Shown here piece after piece: positions 1-9,354 of a stretch of 64,000 bases of DNA; the first letter of the stretch is position 1; each line of letters opens with the position of its first letter. Source of the DNA: Mesorhizobium sp. PAMC28654 (GTDB lineage Bacteria; Pseudomonadota; Alphaproteobacteria; Rhizobiales; Rhizobiaceae); the NCBI RefSeq assembly GCF_020616515.1, contig NZ_CP085135.1:4856001-4920000 (forward strand), read 5' to 3'. The position numbers were made by a program, and so were the translations under genes. The notes beneath the pieces are model-generated. The model had not been told where the DNA came from. It saw nothing but the letters and a program-made list of their open reading frames with translations, and ran no database searches.

Positions 1-1
1 C

Positions 2-418
2 CTCGCCGACACCTTCGCCGAGGCCGGTCTTGCGCCAGCGCAGGGTGACCGTGTACGTGCACGGTATCTGACATGGCTTGTCTATTGTGATTCCGTTCTG
101 GATCCGGTGGTGGCGGCAAAGGCCCACGGTGTCGAGTTCATGGGGCCGCGTTATTCCTACGGCTCGTTCTCCGAAATGGTCGCCAATCTGGAGAAGGCGT
201 TGTCATCCCAACCCTATATCGTCGGCGATCGCTTTACCGCCGCCGACACGCAAATCGGCAGCGGCATTCACTACGCGACCAATGTCTTGCGGGTGTTGCC
301 GGAGAATCCTGTATTCGCGGCGTATCTCGATCGCCTCGCCGCTCGTCCGGCATTCCAGCGCTATTCGCACAGGGAATATGAGATGGCGCAGGCGGCTGGC
401 ATGGTCGGCAGCCACTGA
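2..418 (+). CDS. Glutathione S-transferase family protein, C-terminal part (runs off left edge)
   Basis: The reading frame is open from base 2 to the stop at 416-418, so the start lies outside the window; 138 residues are visible. The visible part fits the all-alpha C-terminal domain of a GST: an N-capping region of the form IVGDRFTAADTQIGS (conserved Asp of the GST C-terminal helix), followed by helices ending in a segment with YLDRLAARPAFQR, typical of bacterial GSTs. The N-terminal thioredoxin-fold, with the glutathione site, is missing because of the window edge, so the substrate class cannot be judged. It converges on the next gene with an 80-base gap. Confidence 0.8.
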   Translation, partial: LADTFAEAGLAPAQGDRVRARYLTWLVYCDSVLDPVVAAKAHGVEFMGPRYSYGSFSEMVANLEKALSSQPYIVGDRFTAADTQIGSGIHYATNVLRVLPENPVFAAYLDRLAARPAFQRYSHREYEMAQAAGMVGSH

Positions 419-496
419 GCTTCAGCGCGCCGAATCTCGTTCGCGTGACGACTCAATCCGTCATCCGAGCGATGCCGCATTCCGCTCGGATGACGA

Positions 497-3076
497 CTAT
501 TTAAGCTCCAGCAAGCGCTCGAGATAGCTGCGCTCGATGTCGGGGCTCAATGCATTGCCAAGCCGCTTGCGGATAGCGTCCAGGATCTGGCGCGCGCGCT
601 GCACGTCGATCTCGTCGGGCACCTTGACCGAGCTTCCGTCATCGGGCCCTTGCGTGGCGCGCGGCCGGCCGAGCGGGTCACGGTCGGCATTCTGCTGGCG
701 GCCACCCGGCTCACTGCCACCCTGGTCGCCCTGCATGGCCTGCAGCTGCTTCATCATGTCCTTGGCGCCCTTGCGCAGCGCTTCTAGGGCCCGGCCCTGA
801 TCGCCAACAGCACGGTCGCCTTCGCCCTCGCCAAGCGCCTGCTTGGCGTCGCCCATGGATTTGCCGGCTTCGCCAAAGCCCGGGCTGGGCTCCATGCCCA
901 TGCCTTCGAGCCCCTTCTTAAGCTGGTCGAGGTCTTTCTGCAGCTGGCCCTGGCCTTCCTGCAACTGCTTCATCGCATCGGCGAATTCCTGCGGCGTCAT
1001 TGGCTTTGGCCGGGCGAGCGGATCGCGATCGTCACCCGGGCCGGGCTTGCCCTGGTCGCCCGGCTGCGGCTGTCCGTCTTCGTCGGTCTGCTGGTCGCCG
1101 CGCCGCATCTGATCCATGCGGAAGGTATCGTTCATCATCTCCTGCTGGCGCCGCATGATATCGCCCAGCTTGTCCATCTGCTGCTTCATCTCGCTGTCCT
1201 GCTGGCCGCCGCCTTTCTGGTCGCGTCCGGCCTGGAGATTGTTCATCATGTCCTGCAATTGCGAGAGCAGCTGCTGCGCCTTGTCGCGATCGCCTGATTT
1301 CGCCAGGTTCTCGATCTGGTCCATCATGCGGTTGATATCGCTCTGACGCAGCTCCTGACCATTCTGCTGGATCTGCGGCGCGTTCGGGTTCTGCTTGGCG
1401 CGCTCCGCGAATTCCTGCAGGAACTGGTTCATCGCCTCGCGCAGTTCCTTCATCGCCTTTTCGATGTCCTGGTCGCTGGCGCCGTTCTTGATGGCGTCCT
1501 GCAGCGCCTGCTGTGCCTGACGCAACCGCTTCTCGGCGGCCGAGAGATTGCCCTCCTCGATGCCAAGGGCGATTTCCCAGAGATAGGCTACCTCGTTGCG
1601 CAACTGATCGTCATTCTCAGCCAGCTTAAGCCGGCTGCGGGCGCTCATGATCGCAAGGTAGTGCGACATGTTGCTGAACGTGTCCTCCGGCCTGAGCGTG
1701 ATCGCGTCCATCAGGTCGAGCACGCGGCCCTTGGCGTTGGCATCGAGGGCCAGCATGCGGCGCTGCTCGATCACCGCCCGCGCCAGCGGATTGGAGAACG
1801 GCCGCTCCGGCATGACCAGCGTCTTGGTTTCGCTTGTCGCCTTATGGCCAGCATCGTCAGTCGCCGTCAGCGTAAGCTTGATGCTGGCGCCGGCCCAGAC
1901 GTGCTCGGTCAGGTCCTTCGTCGTCTTGGCGGCGTTCGTCTTGCCGCCGCGCCGTGGTAGTGCCAGCGGCATCTCGGGGGCGCCATAGAGCGGATGCGCA
2001 TTCGGCGCCTGCGGATCGGCCAGCGCGAAAACGGCATTGGCCGAGGCCGCGCCGTAATCATCGTCGATCTGGTAGTTCAGTTCGAAAGTGCCGTTGGCGG
2101 CGCGCTTCGGCTCACCCACGAAGCGGATTTGCGGCGGCTTGTCGGGAATTACCGCGAAAGCCCAGCGGCCAATCTGGTCCTGGCCCGATTTCAGCGTCAG
2201 CGTGCCGTCATTGGTCAGCTTGCCGCTGAATTGCCGCACCGTCGAGGGCGTTGCCGCCGCCGGCTTGGCCCCAGCGGCAGCCTGGGCGCTTGCTGGGTCG
2301 ATGGCGTGGGCGCTGCCGTTCTTGTCGGCATAGGCAAGCGTTTCCTCGCCCGAACCGCCTGTGACGCGCAGCGACACGTCGCTGCCTTCCGGAACGCTGA
2401 AGGTGGGGGTCGCCTGGTTGGCGTCGGCGGTGAGAAAGATCGGTGGCTTGCCGGTATAGGCCGGCGGCGTCACCCAGGCGTCGATCCGCGGCGGCACCAC
2501 ATCGCGCACGCCATGCTCGCTGAAGCCATCGGCGATCTTGCCGCCAGTCGGACCGAAGGAAAAGGCAAAAGCAGTCACGAGCAAAAGTGCGGCAACGGCG
2601 CGCAAGCCCCATGGGTCGCGCTCGGGCACGCGCGTGCGCGGCATGTCGGCGCCGAGGCTGCCGAGCTGGGCGGCCATGCGCCTCTGGTGTTCGCGCCAGA
2701 GCGCCTGCGAAAAGCTGGTTTCGCTGCCGCTCGGCCGGTCAGTCTGCACCAGCACCGGGCTGTGCCGCAAATCATTGGCGGCCTCGATGCGGCGATCGAC
2801 CTCGGCGGCGGCGGGCATGCGGAAGAAGCGCAGCGGATAGAGCGCCGCAACGGCGGCGATGCCGAAGGCGGCGACAAGGCCGATGCGCGCCACGTCCGGC
2901 AGCCGGTGGAAGATGCCGAGCCACGAAGCGCTGAGGAACAGGCTGGCGAGGATGACGAGCGGAAGCAGCAATGGCCAGCCGCGCTCGAACACCATCGCGG
3001 CGCGAGTCGCCAGCCGGCTCAGGGCAAGGCGTACGGCCAGGCGTTTGTCGCTGCTCAGGGTGGGTCGTTCTGCCAT
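497..3076 (-). CDS. TIGR02302 family large membrane-anchored protein (DUF4175-like)
   Basis: 859 residues, close to the usual length for this Rhizobiales family. Three hydrophobic segments lie near residues 34-52, 66-85 and 161-178; the rest is probably periplasmic. The middle has beta-rich repeats with proline-rich strand starts (about 195-430), and the last 330 residues are rich in Gln, Met, Asp and Lys and look like long coiled coils with low-complexity linkers. The function of the family is unknown. In rhizobia it normally sits downstream of argH-lptM-lysA, as here apart from one inserted gene. The start at 3076 (MAERPTLSSDKR) precedes a basic stretch and the first membrane segment. Confidence 0.85.
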   Translation of the reverse strand: MAERPTLSSDKRLAVRLALSRLATRAAMVFERGWPLLLPLVILASLFLSASWLGIFHRLPDVARIGLVAAFGIAAVAALYPLRFFRMPAAAEVDRRIEAANDLRHSPVLVQTDRPSGSETSFSQALWREHQRRMAAQLGSLGADMPRTRVPERDPWGLRAVAALLLVTAFAFSFGPTGGKIADGFSEHGVRDVVPPRIDAWVTPPAYTGKPPIFLTADANQATPTFSVPEGSDVSLRVTGGSGEETLAYADKNGSAHAIDPASAQAAAGAKPAAATPSTVRQFSGKLTNDGTLTLKSGQDQIGRWAFAVIPDKPPQIRFVGEPKRAANGTFELNYQIDDDYGAASANAVFALADPQAPNAHPLYGAPEMPLALPRRGGKTNAAKTTKDLTEHVWAGASIKLTLTATDDAGHKATSETKTLVMPERPFSNPLARAVIEQRRMLALDANAKGRVLDLMDAITLRPEDTFSNMSHYLAIMSARSRLKLAENDDQLRNEVAYLWEIALGIEEGNLSAAEKRLRQAQQALQDAIKNGASDQDIEKAMKELREAMNQFLQEFAERAKQNPNAPQIQQNGQELRQSDINRMMDQIENLAKSGDRDKAQQLLSQLQDMMNNLQAGRDQKGGGQQDSEMKQQMDKLGDIMRRQQEMMNDTFRMDQMRRGDQQTDEDGQPQPGDQGKPGPGDDRDPLARPKPMTPQEFADAMKQLQEGQGQLQKDLDQLKKGLEGMGMEPSPGFGEAGKSMGDAKQALGEGEGDRAVGDQGRALEALRKGAKDMMKQLQAMQGDQGGSEPGGRQQNADRDPLGRPRATQGPDDGSSVKVPDEIDVQRARQILDAIRKRLGNALSPDIERSYLERLLELK

Positions 3077-3136
3077 CGGCCCTTTCGGGAGCCTGTTCCA
3101 TCCCGAGAAACCCGGGATGGGGCTCCATCTCTTTCA

Positions 3137-3183
3137 GGCATGATCTGTTCCGAAAACCGGATTCCACTTTTCGGGATCATGCC
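3137..3183. repeat. Dispersed palindromic intergenic element, type A
   Basis: A 47-base imperfect palindrome. The outer arms are GGCATGATC (3137-3145) and GATCATGCC (3175-3183); the inner arms are CCGAAAA (3150-3156) and TTTTCGG (3168-3174). It lies in the 213-base gap between the dehydratase gene and the TIGR02302 gene. A shorter relative is at 25139-25182. Such elements are abundant between rhizobial genes; a role as transcript-end hairpin or repeat is inferred. Confidence 0.75.
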
Positions 3184-3289
3184 GTGGGGCGGGCAGGATA
3201 GCCCGCGCCTCACGACTCGAAGAATACCAGCAAACACGGCAAAGGCGAGGCAGTTCGAAAAAACGCCAGGTCTACGCGAGGCGTTGCAA

Positions 3290-4231
3290 TCAGAACGTGG
3301 CGGGGTTTGCGTTGGCGCCGCAGACCAGCACGGCGATACGTTCGCCGGGTTCCGGTGCGTAACGGCCGGACAGGATCGCCGCGAAAGCGGCCGCGCCGCC
3401 CGGCTCGGAGATGATCCGCACCCTGTTCCACAGGGCCTTCTGCGCCGCGATGATGTCGTCGTCGCTGACCAGTATGGAGCGCTCGACAAAGGCCTCGGCG
3501 ATCGGGAACATCATCTCGCCGACGCGCTTTGGCGCCAGCGAATCGGCGGCGATCCCTTCTGCTGGCGCGTCGACGGGATGGCCCGCCTCGAAGGCGCGAT
3601 GAAGTGTCGGTGCGCCCTCGGGCTCGACGGCGACAATGCGGATGCGGCCGGCGAACCAGGCGGCGATGCCGCCGATCAGGCCGCCACCGCCGACGGCGAC
3701 CAGAAGCGTGTCGATATCCGCCAAGTCGGCTTCGATCTCAAGGCCGAGCGTGCCTTGCCCGACCAGCGTCTCCTCCTGGTTGAAGGCATGGATCTGCAGG
3801 GCGCCGGATTTCTCGGCGAAAGCCTCGCTGGCGGCGAGCGCCTCGGCATAGCGGGCGCCGCCCACGACCAGCTCGGCGCCATAGCTGCGAATCCGGTCCA
3901 GCTTGGCCGGCGGGCTCACTTCGGGAACGAAGATCGTCGCCTTGTGGCCGAGCCGCATGGCCGCATAGGCGACCGCCGCGCCATGGTTGCCACCCGATGC
4001 CGCGACGACGCCAGCCTTGGGGACCGGCCGTTCGAGAAGGTTGGTGAAGGCGCCGCGCGCCTTGAACGAGCCGGAATGCTGCAGACACTCAAGCTTCAGG
4101 TCGACAGCCAACTGCGGCCGGTCGAAATCCGCCATGTCGACGCGCAGCACCGGCGTATGTCTGATATAGGGGCGAATGCGCGGTTCCATCGCGGCAATGC
4201 GTTCGCGTGTGATCGTGTTGCTGGCCGCCAT
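3290..4231 (-). CDS. Threonine/serine dehydratase, PLP-dependent
   Basis: 313 residues, type II PLP fold. The lysine that would bind PLP is K57 in SGSFKARGA, the phosphate- and substrate-binding loop is SGGNHG (79-84), and a glycine-rich phosphate cradle VGGGGLIGG follows near residue 175. These match the catalytic-only threonine/serine dehydratases that deaminate L-Thr or L-Ser to 2-oxoacids. There is no C-terminal ACT domain, so it is shorter than biosynthetic IlvA and probably not feedback-inhibited by isoleucine. Related enzymes act on 3-hydroxyaspartate or as racemases, so the substrate is not certain. It sits 41 bases downstream of lysA on the same strand. Confidence 0.88.
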   Translation of the reverse strand: MAASNTITRERIAAMEPRIRPYIRHTPVLRVDMADFDRPQLAVDLKLECLQHSGSFKARGAFTNLLERPVPKAGVVAASGGNHGAAVAYAAMRLGHKATIFVPEVSPPAKLDRIRSYGAELVVGGARYAEALAASEAFAEKSGALQIHAFNQEETLVGQGTLGLEIEADLADIDTLLVAVGGGGLIGGIAAWFAGRIRIVAVEPEGAPTLHRAFEAGHPVDAPAEGIAADSLAPKRVGEMMFPIAEAFVERSILVSDDDIIAAQKALWNRVRIISEPGGAAAFAAILSGRYAPEPGERIAVLVCGANANPATF

Positions 4232-4272
4232 GGTTTGCTCCCTTTAGCCGACAAATCCGATGCCGCGCGCGC

Positions 4273-5541
4273 CTATTCCAGCCAAGCGGGCACTGAATCC
4301 AATCCGATCAGCTCGTCATAGGTCTGGCGCGGGCGCACGACGTGGAAGCGGTCGCCGTCGACCAGCACTTCCGGCACCAGCAAGCGCGTGTTGTAGGTGC
4401 CAGCCTGCACCGCACCGTAGGCGCCGGCGGTGGACACGGCAATCAGGTCGCCGGACTTCAGCCTGGGCAGGTCGCGGTCGAGGCCAAGATAATCGCCGGT
4501 TTCGCAGACCGGGCCGACGACATCGACCATCATGCGCGGCGTGTCGGCCGGCGGCTGCACCACCGGCTTGATGTCGTGGAAAGCGTCATAGAGCGTCGGC
4601 CGTATCAGGTCGTTCATGGCGGCGTCGACGACCAGGAAATTCTTGGCGTCGCCTTCCTTCACGAAGATCACCTCGGAGACGAGGATGCCGGCATTGCCGA
4701 CGATCAGCCGGCCTGGCTCGAACATCACCCTCAGTCCGAGCTTTGTGACATGCTTCCTGACGATCTGCGCGTAGGCGTCGGGCAGGGGAGGCGGATTGTT
4801 GTCCGTGCGGTAGGGAATGCCAAGGCCGCCGCCGAGGTCGACGTGCTCGATGGCGTGGCCGTCGGCTCGCAACGCGCCGACCAATTCCACCAGCAGGGCG
4901 AAGGCGTCGTCGAAGGGCTGCAACTCGGTGATCTGGCTGCCGATATGGGTGTCGATGCCGGTGACCTTGATGCCCGGAAGCTCAGCCGCGCGGGCATAGA
5001 CCTGCCGCGCCTTCTGCCAGGGAATGCCGAACTTGTTCTCGGCCTTGCCGGTGGAGATCTTCTTGTGGGTCTTCGCATCGACATCCGGATTGATGCGCAG
5101 CGAGATCGGCGCCACCTTCCCCAACGCCGTGGCGCGGGCCGACAGCAGTTCGAGTTCGGGTTCCGACTCGACATTGAAGCAGAGGATACCGGCGCTGAGA
5201 GCAAAATCCATTTCACGCGCGGTCTTGCCGACGCCCGAAAACAGGATCTTGCTGGCAGGAATGCCGGCGGCCATCGCGCGGCGCAATTCGCCTTCCGACA
5301 CCACGTCGGCGCCGGCGCCGAGGTTTGCCAGCGTCTTCAGCACTGCCTGGTTGGAATTGGCCTTCATGGCGTAGCAGACCAGCGCGTCGAGCCCGGCAAA
5401 GGCCTGGGCAAACACCCGATAGTGCCGGGTCAGGGTCGCCGTCGAATAACAATAGAACGGCGTGCCAACCCGTTCGGCGATATCGGGGATGGCCACGTCC
5501 TCGGCATGCAGCACGCCGTCGCGGTAGTCGAAGTGGTTCAC
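4273..5541 (-). CDS. lysA: Diaminopimelate decarboxylase
   Basis: 422 residues, the full length of LysA. It decarboxylates meso-diaminopimelate to L-lysine, the last step of the pathway. The fold type III PLP lysine is K60 in YAMKANSN, followed by the HIGSQ motif, the glycine loop GGGLGIPY, EPGR and the catalytic-site CETGD near residue 345. It is transcribed with the upstream argH and lptM-like genes (18-base gap to the latter). The same genomic order is widespread in alphaproteobacteria. The lysC aspartate kinase for the start of the pathway is also in this window, 43 kb away. Confidence 0.97.
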   Translation of the reverse strand: MNHFDYRDGVLHAEDVAIPDIAERVGTPFYCYSTATLTRHYRVFAQAFAGLDALVCYAMKANSNQAVLKTLANLGAGADVVSEGELRRAMAAGIPASKILFSGVGKTAREMDFALSAGILCFNVESEPELELLSARATALGKVAPISLRINPDVDAKTHKKISTGKAENKFGIPWQKARQVYARAAELPGIKVTGIDTHIGSQITELQPFDDAFALLVELVGALRADGHAIEHVDLGGGLGIPYRTDNNPPPLPDAYAQIVRKHVTKLGLRVMFEPGRLIVGNAGILVSEVIFVKEGDAKNFLVVDAAMNDLIRPTLYDAFHDIKPVVQPPADTPRMMVDVVGPVCETGDYLGLDRDLPRLKSGDLIAVSTAGAYGAVQAGTYNTRLLVPEVLVDGDRFHVVRPRQTYDELIGLDSVPAWLE

Positions 5542-5559
5542 GAGAATGATTCCGGAAAT

Positions 5560-5766
5560 CTAGATCAACGGGTCGAGAATGAACTTCTTGTCTTCGACCG
5601 GTTTTGTCGGCTCCGGCGGTACGGGCTGCTTGGCTCTCTCGGCATCCTTGCGGGCCTGCACGGCTGCCTCATAGGGCGTGTCGAGCGCGCCCTTCCTGCC
5701 GCAGGCCGTCACGGCGGCCATCGCTGCCAGAAGCGTCAGCGTCATCAAAATTCTGCTTCCGGTCAT
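5560..5766 (-). CDS. Small LptM-like lipoprotein
   Basis: 68 residues with a lipoprotein signal: a hydrophobic stretch followed by the lipobox AVTAC and then CGRKGAL, the characteristic N-terminus of mature LptM/YifL proteins. In enterobacteria LptM helps LptD mature in the outer-membrane LPS translocon. The position between argH and lysA is the typical location of this short gene across proteobacteria. The rest of the protein is charged and proline-rich. Recognition rests on the lipobox motif and the synteny rather than on global similarity. Confidence 0.85.
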   Translation of the reverse strand: MTGSRILMTLTLLAAMAAVTACGRKGALDTPYEAAVQARKDAERAKQPVPPEPTKPVEDKKFILDPLI

Positions 5767-5835
5767 CGATCCATCCGTCCGAAACTATTGTCCGCCGCCG
5801 CTTTTAGCCGAGTTTTCGGCGTATTGCACCCTAGC

Positions 5836-7236
5836 TCAAGCCTTCGCCAGCCGCTTTTTCCAATAGCGTATCTGCCTGCGCACTTCCGATGGCGCGGTGC
5901 CGCCGAAGCTTGTCCGGCTCTTCACCGAATTCTGCACCGCAAGCACCGAGAATATGTCCGAGGTGATGCCGGGATGAATGGATTGCAAATCCTCGAGCGA
6001 CAGCTTGTCCAGCGCCACCTTCTTCTCCTCGGCCAGCGCCACCGCGCGGCCGGTGACATGGTGCGCCTCGCGGAACGGCAAGCCGAGCGTTCGCACCAGC
6101 CAGTCGGCAAGGTCGGTCGCCGTCGAATAGCCGGAGCCGGCAGCCTTCTTCATCGCTGTTGCGTTCACCGTCATGTCGGAGACCATGCCGGTCATCGCCG
6201 CCAGCATCAGGTCGAGCGTCTCGGCGGCGTCGAACACCGATTCCTTGTCCTCCTGCATGTCCTTGCCATACGTCAGGGGCATGCCCTTCATCACGGTCAG
6301 CAGGCCGACCAGATGGCCGTTGACGCGACCGGTCTTGCCACGCACCAGTTCGGCGGCATCCGGGTTCTTCTTCTGCGGCATGATCGACGAGCCGGTGGAG
6401 AAGCTATCCGACAGCCTGATGAAGCCGAATTGCGGCGTCGACCAGATGATGATCTCCTCGGCCAGCCGCGACAGATGCGTCGCGCAGATCGCCGCCATGG
6501 CAAGGAATTCGAGCGCGAAATCGCGGTCCGAAACCCCGTCCAGGGAATTGCGCATCGGTTCGCGGAAGCCGAGCGCTTTCGCGGTTGCGTGCCGGTCGAT
6601 GGGGAAGCTGGTGCCGGCAAGGGCCGCCGAACCCAGCGGGCTTTCGTCCATGCGTTCGATGGCGTCGCGGACGCGCGACAGGTCGCGGCCGAACATCTCG
6701 ACATAGGCCATGCAGTGATGGCCGAAGGTCACCGGCTGCGCCGTTTGCATATGGGTGAAGCCGGGCATGACGGTTGCCGCGTGCTCTTCGGCGCGTTCCA
6801 GGAATGCCGCGATCAGGCCTTTCAGCGCCTCGGCGACGCGAAAGCACTCGTCCTTGACCCAGAGCCTGAGGTCGACGGCGACCTGGTCGTTGCGTGAGCG
6901 GGCGGTGTGCAGCCGTCCCGCCGCCGGGCCGATCAGCTCGGCGAGGCGGGCCTCGACATTCATGTGGATGTCTTCCAGCCGGGTCGAGAACTCGAACGTG
7001 CCGGCTTCGATCTCTTTCAGGATCGTGTTCAGCCCGTGAGCGATCTTTTCTTGATCGGCCGCCAAAATAATGCCCGCTTGCGCCAGCATCTCGCTATGGG
7101 CGATCGAGCCGCGAATGTCCTGTGCATAGAGTTTGCGGTCGAACGAGATCGACGCGTTGATGGCTTCCATGATCGCGGCCGGGCCCGAGGCAAAACGTCC
7201 GCCCCACATCTGGTTGCTGGCCTTCTTGTCGTTCAT
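5836..7236 (-). CDS. argH: Argininosuccinate lyase
   Basis: 466 residues. It splits argininosuccinate to arginine and fumarate, the last step of arginine biosynthesis. The N-terminal MWGGRF motif, the TARSRNDQ motif of the fumarase/aspartase superfamily and the family signature [12 protein letters not shown] (near residue 285, carrying the catalytic serine loop) are all visible. I start it at the ATG at 7236 (MNDKKASNQ) rather than nine codons upstream because homologues begin just before MWGGRF. It is divergent from the tlpA-like gene with only 35 bases between them, so the two promoters must overlap. Confidence 0.97.
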   Translation of the reverse strand: MNDKKASNQMWGGRFASGPAAIMEAINASISFDRKLYAQDIRGSIAHSEMLAQAGIILAADQEKIAHGLNTILKEIEAGTFEFSTRLEDIHMNVEARLAELIGPAAGRLHTARSRNDQVAVDLRLWVKDECFRVAEALKGLIAAFLERAEEHAATVMPGFTHMQTAQPVTFGHHCMAYVEMFGRDLSRVRDAIERMDESPLGSAALAGTSFPIDRHATAKALGFREPMRNSLDGVSDRDFALEFLAMAAICATHLSRLAEEIIIWSTPQFGFIRLSDSFSTGSSIMPQKKNPDAAELVRGKTGRVNGHLVGLLTVMKGMPLTYGKDMQEDKESVFDAAETLDLMLAAMTGMVSDMTVNATAMKKAAGSGYSTATDLADWLVRTLGLPFREAHHVTGRAVALAEEKKVALDKLSLEDLQSIHPGITSDIFSVLAVQNSVKSRTSFGGTAPSEVRRQIRYWKKRLAKA

Positions 7237-7271
7237 CGCTATAAAACCTGTGTCCCGGAGCAATTTCAGAA

Positions 7272-7961
7272 ATGGCAGACCGCAATAGACTTTTCCCGGC
7301 CCCGCGCCTCATCCTTGCCGCTTTGGTGGCGGGCGTGCTTGCCGGCGCGGTCGCGGTATATGTCAGGGAGAGCGGTTCTGGCAACAACGCGCCAGCACAG
7401 CAGGCCGCTGTCGGCGACAGCAAGGACGATGTCGCCTGCGCCGCCAAGAGCGAACGCGCCAAGAAGGTCGCTGCCTCCGCCACCGGACAGGTCGCCGCAC
7501 TTTTGCCGGCCGACCCGCCGCAATCGCTGAGAAGCCTCGCCTTCAATGGCCCCGATGGCAAGCCGATGACGATCGCCGACCATGCCGGCAAGACGGTGCT
7601 GCTCAATCTGTGGGCGACCTGGTGCGCGCCGTGCCGTGCCGAGATGCCGGCGCTCGATGCGCTGCAGAAGGAAAAGGGCAGCAACGCGTTCGAAGTCGTC
7701 GCCGTCAATGTCGATGCCGGCGACGATGTGAAGCCGAAAAAGTTCCTCAAGGACACCGGCGTCGAGTCGCTCGGCTACTACCGCGATTCGACGATGGCGC
7801 TGTTCAACGATCTCAAGACGCGCGGCCTGGCGCTTGGCTTGCCTGTGACCATGCTGGTCGATGGCGAGGGCTGCCTGATCGCCCATATGAACGGCCCGGC
7901 CGAGTGGTCGGGGCCAGACGCCAACAGACTGGTGGAAGCGGCGCTCGCTCCATCAGGCTGA
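7272..7961 (+). CDS. tlpA: TlpA-family membrane-anchored thiol:disulfide interchange protein
   Basis: 229 residues. One N-terminal membrane anchor (about residues 12-31), then a periplasmic thioredoxin domain with the active site WCAPC (C118, C121) and the usual cis-proline segment LGLPVTMLV. TlpA of Bradyrhizobium reduces partners needed for cytochrome c oxidase assembly; the same role is likely but not shown here. An additional Cys pair candidate, C56 and C205 (GEGCLIAH), resembles the structural disulfide known in TlpA. A GGAG ribosome site lies at 7257-7260. Its last bases overlap the stop of the converging EAL remnant. Confidence 0.9.
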   Translation: MADRNRLFPAPRLILAALVAGVLAGAVAVYVRESGSGNNAPAQQAAVGDSKDDVACAAKSERAKKVAASATGQVAALLPADPPQSLRSLAFNGPDGKPMTIADHAGKTVLLNLWATWCAPCRAEMPALDALQKEKGSNAFEVVAVNVDAGDDVKPKKFLKDTGVESLGYYRDSTMALFNDLKTRGLALGLPVTMLVDGEGCLIAHMNGPAEWSGPDANRLVEAALAPSG

Positions 7962-8270
7962 GCGCAAGGCGGCTGCTGGCTCCAGCATCAGGATGCTTCC
8001 GCCGCGCTGCCTGGCATCTTCGTCCTGGATCACCGGTGTCGTCACGCCGGTCAGCTCGCCGAACGTTTCAATCGGGCTCGGCCGGCTAAGATAGTAGCCT
8101 TGCCCGATCACGCAGGCCTCGGCATCGAGGAATTTCAGTTCGCCCAGCGTTTCGACGCCTTCCGCCAGGACAGGCAGGCCGAGGCCGCGCCCCAGGCTCA
8201 GCACGGCGCGTACGATGGCCGCGACCTGGCCGTTGCTGTCAACCGACTTGGTGAAGGATCCGTCAATCTT
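7953..8270 (-). pseudogene. EAL-domain phosphodiesterase remnant (C-terminal end only)
   Basis: About 105 residues match only the end of an EAL domain: KIDGSF, then a helix with AIVRAVLSLGRGLGLPV, the loop LAEGVET, and QGYYLSRP. The N-terminal two-thirds, including the EAL signature itself and most metal ligands, is absent. Homology begins essentially at the base after the stop codon of fbpC (8272-8274), so the 5' part was removed by a deletion or rearrangement whose junction is near 8271. It has no start of its own except an ATG inside fbpC at 8285. It should be inactive against cyclic di-GMP. Confidence 0.85.
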
Positions 8271-8271
8271 G

Positions 8272-9354
8272 TTAGGCGAATACATGCGCCTTTCCGGATA
8301 CGGTCAGCCGGACGATCTCGCCGACCATTGGTGCATCCATGCCGGGCTTGCGCAGGATCAACGGCGTGTTGCCGATCGCGGCGGCATCGGGCGGATCGGC
8401 GCTGTTGAGAAGCCGCACCGCGATCATGCATGTCGAACCGGCGAACTCGGATTCCGTCACCTCGCCGAATGGCATGTCCGAGGTACCCGACATGCCCTCG
8501 CGTGAGGTTCGTTTCAGCCCTATCTGCTCGGGACGCAGCATGATGCGGGCGACATCGCGCTGCTCCTTCGTGTCGACGGCGATACGTCCGAGCGGCGAGT
8601 TGGCGAAGCCGTTCGATATCTTCGCCGGCAGGATAATGGCATCGCCAAGGAACTCGGCGATCATCCTGTCCTTCGGCTTGAGATAGAGCTCGCGCGGCGT
8701 GCCGATCTGCGAGAACCTGCCGTCGCGCATGACAGCCACCTGGCTGGCGAAGGACAGGGCCTCGGCCTGGTCGTGGGTCACCAGGATGGTGGTGATGCCG
8801 GCGGCCTCAAGAAGCTCGGCCACGGCCTTGCGCATCGAGGCGCGCAGGCCGGTATCCAGCGCCGAGAACGGCTCGTCGAGGAGCATCAGCCGGGGTTTCA
8901 TGGCCATGGCCCGCGCCAGCGCCACGCGCTGTTGCTGGCCGCCCGAGAGTTCGTGTGGATGGCGTTTCAGGATCGCCTTGTCGAGCCCGACGGTATAGGC
9001 GAGTTCGACGATGCGCTCCGCGCGCTTGTCCTCGTCACGCGCCATGCCGAAGCCGATATTGTCGGCGATGGTCAGATGCGGGAACAGGGCGCCGTCCTGC
9101 GCCACCACGCCGACGCCGCGGCGATGCGCGGGTACCGCGCTGCCGCCATTGGCCAGCACCGTGCCATCGAGCACGATCCGGCCCTGGTCCGGCGCCTCGA
9201 AGCCGGCGATCAGCCGCAGCAGGGTGGTCTTGCCGCAGCCGGAGGGGCCAACGATCGCCGTGCGGCTGCCGCTGGCAACCTTGAGGTCGACGCCGGCAAG
9301 CGCGGCGACCGGGCCGTAGTGCTTGTGCAGGCCATTGAGTTCAAGAAAGCTCAT
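8272..9354 (-). CDS. fbpC: Iron(III) ABC transporter ATP-binding protein
   Basis: 360 residues. Walker A is GPSGCGKTT (36-44), the ABC signature is LSGGQQQR, and Walker B is [13 protein letters not shown], followed by the His loop [12 protein letters not shown]-terminal TOBE-like regulatory region of about 120 residues follows, as in FbpC. It powers ferric iron import with the permease. I start it at the ATG at 9354 ([14 protein letters not shown]): the ATG overlaps the permease stop codon as ATGA, and everything upstream in this frame lies inside the permease gene and has no ABC homology. Confidence 0.93.
   Translation of the reverse strand: MSFLELNGLHKHYGPVAALAGVDLKVASGSRTAIVGPSGCGKTTLLRLIAGFEAPDQGRIVLDGTVLANGGSAVPAHRRGVGVVAQDGALFPHLTIADNIGFGMARDEDKRAERIVELAYTVGLDKAILKRHPHELSGGQQQRVALARAMAMKPRLMLLDEPFSALDTGLRASMRKAVAELLEAAGITTILVTHDQAEALSFASQVAVMRDGRFSQIGTPRELYLKPKDRMIAEFLGDAIILPAKISNGFANSPLGRIAVDTKEQRDVARIMLRPEQIGLKRTSREGMSGTSDMPFGEVTESEFAGSTCMIAVRLLNSADPPDAAAIGNTPLILRKPGMDAPMVGEIVRLTVSGKAHVFA

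Noticed and set aside
1994..4321. A 775-codon rightward open frame.
   Set aside because: It is antisense to TIGR02302 and the dehydratase and has the skewed His/Arg/Gly-rich composition of high-GC shadow frames.
4342..6897. An 851-codon rightward open frame.
   Set aside because: Antisense to lysA and argH, which have clear family motifs; composition again typical of a shadow.
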